In this document: piece after piece, positions 15,426-22,106 of the stretch
How positions within the stretch are numbered: the first letter of the stretch is position 1
How the letters are laid out: each line of letters begins with the position of its first letter
Assembly (NCBI GenBank): GCA_036637375.1
Contig: JAVWMQ010000022.1
Span: 1 to 31,656 of the forward strand
DNA length: 31,656 bases
Source of the DNA: JAVWMQ01 sp036637375
Lineage (GTDB): Bacteria; Bacillota; Clostridia; Peptostreptococcales; Anaerovoracaceae
Direction of reading: 5' to 3'
Program-made: the position numbers and the translations under genes
Notes under the pieces: model-generated
Told to the model about the DNA's origin: nothing
What the model saw: only the letters and a program-made list of their open reading frames with translations
Database searches by the model: none

Positions 15426-15436
15426 AAACTCTTTTT

Positions 15437-15733
15437 TTAAATCTTTATATTTTTATTTAATAATTCTTTTGCAAAATTCAAAAGCTCCTCATCCACAGAT
15501 GTATCCATAGCAACATCCTTGATTTCATCATGTTCACTGCATAGAATTTCTTTGATTACATCATTAATTGTGTCTTGTGCCGAAGGGCAAGTTGCACAAG
15601 CTCCTGTCATTTTGACAGTTGCAACTCCATCCTCAAATCCAGTCAAAATCGCACCACCATAATGTTTCTCAAGTACAGGATCAACCTTTTCCTTTAAAGT
15701 TTTACTTATATCTTCTGCTCTTAACTTTGTCAT
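15437..15733 (-). CDS. NifU-like C-terminal domain protein (Fe-S scaffold type)
   Basis: A 98-residue stand-alone NifU C-terminal domain (Nfu type), which carries and hands over Fe-S clusters. The signature is GACATCPSA with C46 and C49 as the CxxC pair; GGAILTGFEDGVATVKMTG is the preceding beta hairpin. The N-terminal helix (about 5-22) and the C-terminal helix (about 83-96) complete the domain. AGGAGG precedes the ATG. It lies directly upstream of abfD in the same direction, and AbfD needs an unusual [4Fe-4S] cluster, so a maturation role is reasonable but unproven. It has its own sigma-A-like promoter at 15805-15832, so it may be expressed when abfD is off. No terminator separates it from abfD. 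Confidence 0.88.
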   Translation of the reverse strand: MTKLRAEDISKTLKEKVDPVLEKHYGGAILTGFEDGVATVKMTGACATCPSAQDTINDVIKEILCSEHDEIKDVAMDTSVDEELLNFAKELLNKNIKI

Positions 15734-15804
15734 TATTCATTCCTCCTATTTAGGGCTATACTGATTTGTAAGTTCAGTTATTTTTATGTAACTAATTAAA
15801 CGTA

Positions 15805-15832
15805 ATTATAAAACAAAATAATTATTAATCAA
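15805..15832 (-). promoter_or_regulatory. Sigma-A promoter of the NifU-like gene
   Basis: On the minus strand TTGATT (15827-15832) and TATAAT (15805-15810) are 16 bases apart. The expected start is near 15798, giving a leader of about 65 bases. Confidence 0.55.
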
Positions 15833-16163
15833 GTGTAATCTTTTTTATTAATAATTACTAGCCTATTATCAAGTCTATAAAAATTGCTGATAGCATTATT
15901 ATTTTTTTTATACTAATTCAGATTTCTATATTGTCATATAAGGCAAAAGTCTTGTATTTCCAATGCTTTAGATACCAGTTATAAAAAAAATTATAGAATT
16001 ATTAATTTTTTAATAATTCTTACTAGTTTTAATTATATGAATTGACGTCAGTACATACTTCTCCATATATCATTTAAATCTTTAATCTTTTTTTCCTTTA
16101 TATGTCTTACTATTTTAATCTGTTTTAAAAAAAGCCTGTGAATTTTTTCACCAATTATCAAAC

Positions 16164-16180
16164 TTGGCATAATGATTGCA
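16164..16180 (+). promoter_or_regulatory. Sigma-54 promoter of gabT operon
   Basis: TTGGCAT-AATGA-TTGCA has the -24 GG (16166-16167) and -12 GC (16178-16179) exactly 12 bases apart. Only the last base of the -24 block (T for C) departs from the consensus. Start is expected near 16191. Confidence 0.88.
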
Positions 16181-16197
16181 TAATTAGTAACTAATTA
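16181..16197 (+). promoter_or_regulatory. Dyad at the predicted gabT transcription start
   Basis: TAATTAGTAACTAATTA is a perfect 8+1+8 inverted repeat starting right after the -12 element and covering the predicted start. A one-base loop cannot form an RNA hairpin, so a DNA-binding site (operator) is more likely. The right half GTAACTAATTAA recurs at 15788-15799, near the NifU-like gene's start. Confidence 0.45.
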
Positions 16198-16232
16198 ATT
16201 GATCGTTATATCAAAATCAGGAGGAAAATAAA

Positions 16233-17579
16233 ATGTTAAGAAATTCATTACCAAAAGTAACAATGCCTTTACCAGGACCAAAGGCTAAGGCAATTATCGA
16301 AAGAAGAGCAAACGCAATTCCTAACGCAATCAGATGCGGCTACCCTTGTGTTATTGCAAGAGGTGAAGGTGCAATGTTTGAAGACGTAGATGGAAACTTG
16401 TTCCTTGACTGGATTGGCGGAGTTGGCGTATTAAATATTGGCTACAGCAGACCAGAAGTTATATCTGCTTTACAAGCACAATCAGAAAAATTCTTCCATG
16501 GAATGATGAATATCGTTACACATGATCCATACATCACATTAGCAGAAAAAATGAATGAAATCGTTCCTGTTAAAGGTGCTGAAAGAAAAACTATGTTTGT
16601 CAACAGTGGTGCAGAAGCAGACGAAAATGCTGTAAAAATTGCAAAAGGATACACTGGTAGACCTAACATCATCGTATTTAGCGGAGCTTTCCATGGTAGA
16701 ACAGTTATGACTATGACTATGACTGCAAATAAAGCTTACTCACTTGGCATGGGACCTTTCCCTGATGGTGTTTACAGAGCTGAATTCCCATACCTATATA
16801 GAGCACCTGGTCACTTAAATGAAGAAGAAGCTATTGCTTACTACATCGATAAGTTAGAACAGACTTTCCAGGAAGCTTCACCAGCTGAACATGTTGCTGC
16901 AATCGTAGTAGAACCAATTCAGGGCGAAGGTGGATTTGTACCAGCTCCTATTGAATGGGTTAAAGCAGTAAGACAAATTTGTGATAAATATGGAATTCTA
17001 CTTGTTGCTGACGAAGTTCAGACAGGTTTTGGACGTTCTGGTAGAATGTTTGCTACAGAATACTGGAAAGAAGCAGGATGCCCACCAGATATTATGACTT
17101 CAGCTAAATCAATTGCTGGCGGAGCTCCAATTAGTGCAGTAACAACAAGCAAAGAAATCATGGACAAAGTTCCTGCTGGAACAATTGGCGGAACATATTG
17201 TGGTAATGCAATGGCATGTGCAGCTGCATTAGAAGTTATTGACATCATGCAAAAAGAAGACCTTCCAGGAAGAGCTCTTGAAATCTCAGAAAAAGTTATG
17301 GGAATATGGAACCAGTGGAAGGAAAAATATGATATCATCGGTGATGTTAGAGGCGTTGGCTGTATGATGGGTATTGAGTTTGTAAAAGACAGAGAAACAA
17401 AAGAGCCTAACAAAGAAGCTGTAGATAAAATCATTAAATACGCTGTTGATCACGGTCTATTACTTGAAGCAGCTGGTGCAAATGGAAACGTAATCAGATT
17501 CCTAGCTCCACTAGTAATTACTGACGAACAGCTTGATGCTGGCTTAGCTATCTACGAAGACGCTATCAAATCACTTTAA
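16233..17579 (+). CDS. gabT: 4-aminobutyrate aminotransferase
   Basis: A 448-residue class III PLP-dependent aminotransferase, converting GABA plus 2-oxoglutarate to succinate semialdehyde plus glutamate. Fold markers: SGAEADENAVKIAK (125-138, PLP phosphate), FHGRT (153-157), EPIQGEGG (227-234), DEVQTGFGRSG with D260 binding the pyridine nitrogen, and PLP-lysine K292 in SAKSIAGGAPISAV. AGGAGG at about 16221 sets the start. It is the first gene of the plus-strand operon under the sigma-54 promoter. The class also includes ornithine and beta-alanine transaminases; the pathway genes around it favour GABA, and 5-aminovalerate is a possible second substrate. Confidence 0.93.
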   Translation: MLRNSLPKVTMPLPGPKAKAIIERRANAIPNAIRCGYPCVIARGEGAMFEDVDGNLFLDWIGGVGVLNIGYSRPEVISALQAQSEKFFHGMMNIVTHDPYITLAEKMNEIVPVKGAERKTMFVNSGAEADENAVKIAKGYTGRPNIIVFSGAFHGRTVMTMTMTANKAYSLGMGPFPDGVYRAEFPYLYRAPGHLNEEEAIAYYIDKLEQTFQEASPAEHVAAIVVEPIQGEGGFVPAPIEWVKAVRQICDKYGILLVADEVQTGFGRSGRMFATEYWKEAGCPPDIMTSAKSIAGGAPISAVTTSKEIMDKVPAGTIGGTYCGNAMACAAALEVIDIMQKEDLPGRALEISEKVMGIWNQWKEKYDIIGDVRGVGCMMGIEFVKDRETKEPNKEAVDKIIKYAVDHGLLLEAAGANGNVIRFLAPLVITDEQLDAGLAIYEDAIKSL

Positions 17580-17599
17580 TTAAAGAAAGGAAGAAAGAT

Positions 17600-18718
17600 A
17601 TGCAAGCATTAAGATTAGTACCTAAAGTATTCTACTTTGATACATTTAAAGAATTCAGCGAGGAGTTTAACATTGGTGAAAGAGATGTGGTTTTAACAAA
17701 CGAATTCATCTATGAACCATTCATTAAGCCTCTTGGCATTAAGACAAATTGTATTTTCCAGGAAAAATTCGGCCAAGGCGAACCTTCTGACGAAATGATA
17801 GATGACATCCACAAAGAAATGTCTAAATATGATTATGATAGAATTATAGCATTCGGTGGTGGCACAATCGTTGATATTTGTAAGATTTTAGCTTTGGACG
17901 TTCCTGAAAAATCTATAGATTTATTCGAAGGCGTTGTTCCTCCTGTAAAGAAAAAAGAGCTAATCTTAGTTCCTACAACTTGTGGTACAGGTAGTGAAGT
18001 AACAAACGTTGCAATTGCAGAATTAAAATCAAAACATACTAAAAAAGGTCTAGCAGTTGAAGAAACTTATGGTGATTGCGCTGTGCTAATTCCAGAAACA
18101 GTTAAAGGCTTGCCTTACAAGTTCTTTGTAACTAGTTCAATTGATGCACTTATCCATGCAATCGAATCATATCTATCTCCAAAAGCATCACCATTTACAG
18201 AAATGTATTCTCTAAAAGCTATTGAAATGATTATGTCAGGATACAAAAAAATTATTGAAAATGGTGAAGATGCAAGAATGAATGATCTAAAAGATTACAT
18301 GCTTGCAGCAAACTATGCTGGTATTGCTTTTGGTAATGCAGGCTGTGCAGCAGTTCATGCCTTATCATACAGCATCGGCGGAGCTTTCCATGTTCCACAT
18401 GGTGAAGCAAACTACCAGTTCTTTACAGAAGTATTCAAAATGTATGATCGCAAAGATCCTTCTGGCAAAATCCTACAGGCAAAAGAAATTTTTGCTAATG
18501 CACTAGATTGCCAGGCTAGCGATGATGTATTTGGTCAGTTAGAAGCCTTCTTGAATAAATTAATTATCAAAAAGCCTTTAAGAGAGTACGGTATGACAGA
18601 AGCTCAAATTGATGAATTTACTGAAAGTACAGTAGAAAATCAGCAAAGATTATTAGCAAACAACTATGTACCTCTATCAACAGAAGAAATTAGAGAAATC
18701 TTCGCAAATTTATATTAA
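17600..18718 (+). CDS. 4hbD: 4-hydroxybutyrate dehydrogenase (iron-type alcohol dehydrogenase)
   Basis: A 372-residue group III metal-dependent alcohol dehydrogenase reducing succinate semialdehyde to 4-hydroxybutyrate with NADH. It shows the nucleotide loop FGGGTIVD (85-92), PTTCGTGSEVTN (125-136), and the metal ligands D182 and H186 (DALIHAIES), H253 (AVHALSYSIG) and H267 (PHGEAN). The length is close to the 371 residues I recall for the C. aminobutyricum enzyme. AAAGGAAG lies before the ATG and only 20 bases separate it from gabT, so the two are cotranscribed, and the product of GabT is its substrate. The family also contains butanol and ethanol dehydrogenases, but these are usually longer and lack this context. 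It is also called abfH. Confidence 0.93.
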   Translation: MQALRLVPKVFYFDTFKEFSEEFNIGERDVVLTNEFIYEPFIKPLGIKTNCIFQEKFGQGEPSDEMIDDIHKEMSKYDYDRIIAFGGGTIVDICKILALDVPEKSIDLFEGVVPPVKKKELILVPTTCGTGSEVTNVAIAELKSKHTKKGLAVEETYGDCAVLIPETVKGLPYKFFVTSSIDALIHAIESYLSPKASPFTEMYSLKAIEMIMSGYKKIIENGEDARMNDLKDYMLAANYAGIAFGNAGCAAVHALSYSIGGAFHVPHGEANYQFFTEVFKMYDRKDPSGKILQAKEIFANALDCQASDDVFGQLEAFLNKLIIKKPLREYGMTEAQIDEFTESTVENQQRLLANNYVPLSTEEIREIFANLY

Positions 18719-18730
18719 TATATATTACCG

Positions 18731-18760
18731 CCTTAGCACATCTTTTGCGGTGTGCTAAGG
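18731..18760 (+). other. Intercistronic hairpin after 4hbD
   Basis: CCTTAGCACA (18731-18740) and TGTGCTAAGG (18751-18760) form a perfect 10-bp stem with a 10-base loop. No T run follows on the plus strand, so it looks like an mRNA-stabilising or processing hairpin more than a terminator. Confidence 0.6.
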
Positions 18761-18796
18761 TAAAATATAAAACTTTAATTATCTGAATTTATTTAA

Positions 18797-18825
18797 TTTA
18801 CAGTCTTTTAACTGTAAAACTTTTT
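18797..18825 (+). terminator. Weak terminator or attenuator before the permease gene
   Basis: TTTACAGT (18797-18804) and ACTGTAAA (18811-18818) form an 8-bp stem with a 6-base loop, followed by AC and TTTTT. It ends only 13 bases before the permease SD. The same bases also contain TGTAAA-ACTT-TTTACA, a dyad resembling a TyrR half-site pair but with the wrong spacing. Confidence 0.45.
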
Positions 18826-18852
18826 ACAAATACCGAAGGGGAGGTAAAATTT

Positions 18853-20253
18853 ATGAGCGAATCAAATAGCGTAACGCTAAAAAAATCATTTGGTACAAAA
18901 GATGTTTTCGCCTTAGCATTTGGAACTATGATAGGCTGGGGCTGGATTATGCTTTCAGGTTCATGGGCAGCTAGTGCTGGAATGCTTGGAGCTGTTGGAG
19001 CTTATGTTGTCGGTGCATTACTATGCGTATTTATAGGCATAGTATATTCTGAACTTACACCTGCAATCCCTTGTACTGGTGGAGGTGTAGTATTTTCATA
19101 CAAATCCATGGGTTATTGGCCTGCAATAATCGCTGGTCTTGCAACTAGTTTTGCATATCTAGGTGTAGCAGCTTGGGAAGGCCCTGCTTTTGCAACTGCT
19201 ATTGACTATGTATTCCCTATTCCACAGAAACTTTATCTTTGGACAATCCAAGGGTACGATGTATATGGCTCATGGGCATTAGTTGCAATCGTTGCTTCAG
19301 TAATTATTACATATGTAAATTACAAGGGAGCTAAAGAAGCCGCAATCTTCCAAAAAGTTGCAAGTATTGGCCTAATCCTTGTTGGTTTACTATTCGTATT
19401 TGGAGGCGTTACAAAAGGTGATGTGTCATACACAAAACCTTACTTCACCGATGTTAAAGGATTTGCTACTGTATTATTAATGGTACCTGCTATGTTTGTT
19501 GGATTTGACGTTATTCCTCAATCAGCAAGTGAAATGAATGTACCTTTAAAGAAAATCCCAAGAATCCTTATATTATCAATTTGCGCAGCGGCAGCTTGGT
19601 ACATGATAATGATTTGTACTACTTGTTTGTCAGCACCAGAAAACGTTAGAGTAAACGGTACAATTCCTGTTGCTGATGCTATGGCATTTGCCTTTGGCTC
19701 ACCAATATTCGGCAAAATATGTATTATTGGTGCAATATGCGGTATATTGACAAGTTGGAATGGCTTTATGTACGGAGCTGCAAGAGTTATCTATGCACTT
19801 GCAAATGCTAGAATGCTTCCTGCATCACTTGGAAAATTACATCCAAAATATGGTTCTCTTTCAAATGCAGTTCTACTTTGCGGTGTAATTTCAACATTCT
19901 CTTGCCTATTAGGTAAAGGTGCTTTGTCTTGGTTTGTAAACGCAAGTTCATTTGGCGTAGTAATTATGTACTTAATGGTAACATTATCGTTCATATTCTT
20001 ACGTAAGAATCATCCAAATCTTGAAAGACCTTACAAGATCAAGAATCCAAAAATTATTGGAACACTATCAATTTTCGTAGTAATATTCTTTGCTTGGTTA
20101 TACACACCACTTGGACCTAGCCCATTAATTGGCATCGAATGGTTATTAGTAATCGTATGGTTTATTCTTGGAACAATATTAGCTATATATGCAAAATTCA
20201 AATACAAATCGTTCTCAGAAAAAGACCGAGAAACAGCCCTATTTGGGGATTAA
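18853..20253 (+). CDS. APC-family amino acid permease, probable GABA transporter
   Basis: A 466-residue polytopic protein with about 12 membrane helices from residue 17 to 450. The first helix holds the APC substrate loop (FALAFGTMIGWGWIMLSG); SELTPAIPCTGG follows helix 2, and GFDVIPQSASEMN is the conserved helix 6 region. It has a short charged C-terminus (KFKYKSFSEKDRETALFGD). GGGGAGG at 18838-18844 lies 8 bases before ATG. It is the third plus-strand gene after gabT and 4hbD, separated by 134 bases with two hairpins, and no sigma-54 promoter of its own is visible. The context suggests GABA uptake; exchange with glutamate or another amino acid is equally possible from the sequence. Confidence 0.88.
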   Translation: MSESNSVTLKKSFGTKDVFALAFGTMIGWGWIMLSGSWAASAGMLGAVGAYVVGALLCVFIGIVYSELTPAIPCTGGGVVFSYKSMGYWPAIIAGLATSFAYLGVAAWEGPAFATAIDYVFPIPQKLYLWTIQGYDVYGSWALVAIVASVIITYVNYKGAKEAAIFQKVASIGLILVGLLFVFGGVTKGDVSYTKPYFTDVKGFATVLLMVPAMFVGFDVIPQSASEMNVPLKKIPRILILSICAAAAWYMIMICTTCLSAPENVRVNGTIPVADAMAFAFGSPIFGKICIIGAICGILTSWNGFMYGAARVIYALANARMLPASLGKLHPKYGSLSNAVLLCGVISTFSCLLGKGALSWFVNASSFGVVIMYLMVTLSFIFLRKNHPNLERPYKIKNPKIIGTLSIFVVIFFAWLYTPLGPSPLIGIEWLLVIVWFILGTILAIYAKFKYKSFSEKDRETALFGD

Positions 20254-20294
20254 ATCCTTTAAATATATATATCTTTTTTAAAAAATAATGCTTT

Positions 20295-20331
20295 AAAAGC
20301 TGACAGTAAAATAAAACTGTCAGCTTTTGAC
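20295..20331 (+). terminator. Terminator of the gabT-4hbD-permease unit
   Basis: AAAAGCTGACAGT (20295-20307) and ACTGTCAGCTTTT (20316-20328) form a perfect 13-bp stem with an 8-base loop. The T run is part of the stem end, so it is strong but could act in both directions. Confidence 0.88.
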
Positions 20332-20399
20332 TATCTTTGAAATTCAATAACTTTACATCAAAAACGATATATGCTACCCTATTACTGGAGGAAAAAACT

Positions 20400-21284
20400 A
20401 TGCAACACAAAACTGAGATAAAAGGATTCTTCTTTGCTTCTTTTGCAGCTATCGTATATGGACTTATGCCCCTTTGCGCCAAATACATATATGCCGGCGG
20501 ATGCACACCAGAAAGCCTTGTTTTTTATAGAGGTCTACTGTCGATGCCATTTATATACTTATTAATGAAAAAGAATAAACAAGTTCCACTTGATTCCAAA
20601 AAATTATTAAGCCTATTTGTCTTAACCTTTTTTGGCACTTGTCTAACACAAGTGTTTTTATTTGGTTCATATAATTATATTTCAACAGGATTATCAACTA
20701 CAATACACTATAGTTATCCTATTTTTGTATTCCTTGGAACAGCTTTAATATTCCATGAAAAACTAAGCAAAATTAAAATCTTATGTGTCATTTTATCTAC
20801 AGTAGGCATACTTTGTTTCTATACTCCAGGTGGTGAAATATCACTTTTTGGTGTTGCTCTATCATTTTTATCTGGAATAACCTTTGCCTTTTATATTATA
20901 TTCCTAGATAAATCTGGTTTAAAAGATTTACCACCGTTCCAGCTATGCTTTTATATGGCACTTTTCATTTCAATATCAATGATACCATTCACATTGATAA
21001 CTGGGACTCTAACATATTCATTTAATCCAACCACTTGGATTTTGCTATTTATCTTTTCACTATTTGTCAATTTGTTTGCAACAATGTTTTTTCAACTTGG
21101 TGTAAGGTATATTGGAACACAAAAAACTTCTATTATCAACACATTTGAACCTATCACAAGCATTCTAGTTGGAGTTTTCGTATTTAGCGAAGTTTTAACA
21201 ACTAAAATAATAATTGGAATAGTAATCATACTAATTGCTGTCTTAATTTTGTCATTATTTGATAAATCTAAAGACCCCGCATAG
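20400..21284 (+). CDS. EamA/DMT-family membrane transporter
   Basis: A 294-residue drug/metabolite transporter with two EamA repeats and about ten membrane helices. The first repeat starts at FFFASFAAIVYGLMPLCAKY and the second near FGVALSFLSGITFAFYIIFLDKSGL. Motifs such as FYRGL near 45 and NTFEPITSILVGVFVFSE near 250 are typical; such proteins export amino acids, sugars or metabolites. I use ATG at 20400 because GGAGG at 20387-20391 lies 8 bases upstream; the frame runs back to 20337 but that stretch is promoter-like DNA. It stands alone between two terminators. Its substrate is unknown. It may be independent of the GABA genes, since a strong terminator separates them. Confidence 0.87.
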   Translation: MQHKTEIKGFFFASFAAIVYGLMPLCAKYIYAGGCTPESLVFYRGLLSMPFIYLLMKKNKQVPLDSKKLLSLFVLTFFGTCLTQVFLFGSYNYISTGLSTTIHYSYPIFVFLGTALIFHEKLSKIKILCVILSTVGILCFYTPGGEISLFGVALSFLSGITFAFYIIFLDKSGLKDLPPFQLCFYMALFISISMIPFTLITGTLTYSFNPTTWILLFIFSLFVNLFATMFFQLGVRYIGTQKTSIINTFEPITSILVGVFVFSEVLTTKIIIGIVIILIAVLILSLFDKSKDPA

Positions 21285-21296
21285 TTTAAATAGAGT

Positions 21297-21323
21297 AAAA
21301 AAAAAGCAGTTGCCTGCTTTTTT
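21297..21323. terminator. Bidirectional terminator between EamA gene and arsC
   Basis: GCAG (21306-21309) and CTGC (21314-21317) are flanked by runs of nine A and six T, so the A/T runs extend the stem on either strand. It serves both convergent genes. Confidence 0.8.
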
Positions 21324-21726
21324 AATGCTCAAATCTAGATTTTATCTCAATAATCTTTTGTTCAATTTTGTTAATACACTTAACAAATTCTACATCTGAT
21401 TTACCTGATGGATCTTCAAGTCCCCAGTCCTCACGAAACTCACAAGGCAAATTAGGGCAACTAACATTACAGCCCATTGTAATTACAATGTCCAGCTTTG
21501 GTAGCGTATCTATTAGTTTTGAATATTGATTTTGTTCCATATCAACTCCATGAAGTTCTCTTAATATTCTCACTGCATCTTGGTTAATGCTTGGCTTTGT
21601 TTCCGTTCCGCCCGAATATGCTTCAAAAACATCTCCAGCTAATTTATTACATAAACCTTCTGCAATTTGACTTCTACACGAATTGTGAACACATATAAAC
21701 CCTATCTTTTTCTTTCCCTTTTCCAT
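21322..21726 (-). CDS. arsC: Arsenate reductase, low-molecular-weight phosphatase type
   Basis: A 134-residue thioredoxin-coupled ArsC reducing arsenate to arsenite. The phosphatase loop is CVHNSCR (C12 to R18). The downstream thiols are C86, C90 and C95 in MGCNVSCPNLPC, followed by REDWGLEDPSGK. The spacing of the shuttle cysteines (C86/C90) is shorter than in the S. aureus enzyme (C82/C89), a pattern common in clostridial members. The start overlaps closely with the thioredoxin-like gene: two bases separate the stop and this ATG, with AGAGG as SD. It is the last gene of the ars-type cluster. A protein tyrosine phosphatase function is less likely given the context. Confidence 0.92.
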   Translation of the reverse strand: MEKGKKKIGFICVHNSCRSQIAEGLCNKLAGDVFEAYSGGTETKPSINQDAVRILRELHGVDMEQNQYSKLIDTLPKLDIVITMGCNVSCPNLPCEFREDWGLEDPSGKSDVEFVKCINKIEQKIIEIKSRFEH

Positions 21727-21728
21727 GG

Positions 21729-22088
21729 TTATCCTCTTGTTTTTTTGATTAAATCAATAACCTGTCCTTTTTTTAGAACTTTGCCATACGAAACAACATT
21801 GCCATCAATTACTAAGGCTGGTGTTGTCATAACGCCATATGCCGCAATATCCGCAAAATCAGTAACATGCCCTATTTCCTCATCAATTCCCATATCTACT
21901 AAAGCTTCCTTTGTTGCAACTTCAAGGTCATTACACTTTTTACAACCTGAGCCAAGAACTTTTATCCCTCTAACAGGGCTTAAACCTTCCTCTATATCTC
22001 CGCCTCCACAGCCTCCACTGCAATTACAGCTACAAGAGCCTCCACAGCAACCTGCATCATCTTTTTTGTTAAATCCAAACAATCCCAT
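21729..22088 (-). CDS. Small thioredoxin-like protein with Cys/Gly-rich N-terminal tail
   Basis: A 119-residue protein. Residues 41-119 are a redox-active disulphide protein of the MTH895/TM0996 thioredoxin type: VLGSGCKKC with C49-K-K-C52 as active site and cis-proline P90 (VMTTPALVIDG). Residues 11-31 form an added tail with six cysteines (C14, C15, C19, C21, C23, C27) among glycines and serines, resembling a metal- or arsenite-binding segment. AAGGAGG precedes the ATG. It sits between the DUF318 permease and arsC, a common arrangement for this thioredoxin type. It could reduce ArsC or pass metalloid thiolates to the permease; both are inference. The N-terminal MGLFGFNKKDD is not a signal peptide. 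Confidence 0.87.
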   Translation of the reverse strand: MGLFGFNKKDDAGCCGGSCSCNCSGGCGGGDIEEGLSPVRGIKVLGSGCKKCNDLEVATKEALVDMGIDEEIGHVTDFADIAAYGVMTTPALVIDGNVVSYGKVLKKGQVIDLIKKTRG

Positions 22089-22106
22089 AATTTCCTCCTT
22101 AAAATT

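Larger units (their letters stand above)
15734..16232. promoter_or_regulatory. Divergent control region between NifU/abfD and gabT
   Basis: A 499-base AT-rich gene-free stretch; I see no small ORF with a ribosome-binding site. It holds the NifU-like gene promoter (15805-15832), the gabT sigma-54 promoter (16164-16180), a TGACGTCA palindrome (16043-16050), and four copies of AATTATTAA arranged as two inverted pairs: 15820-15828 with 15848-15856, and 15997-16005 with 16010-16018. The second pair extends to a perfect 11-bp stem with a TTTT loop (15995-16020). A further exact TTAATAATTC lies at 15457-15466, upstream of the abfD sigma-54 promoter. These are candidate activator-binding sites; low complexity makes chance matches possible. 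Confidence 0.6.

Noticed and set aside
17018..17434. 138-residue minus-strand open frame
   Set aside because: Antisense shadow of gabT; the coding signal belongs to the plus strand.
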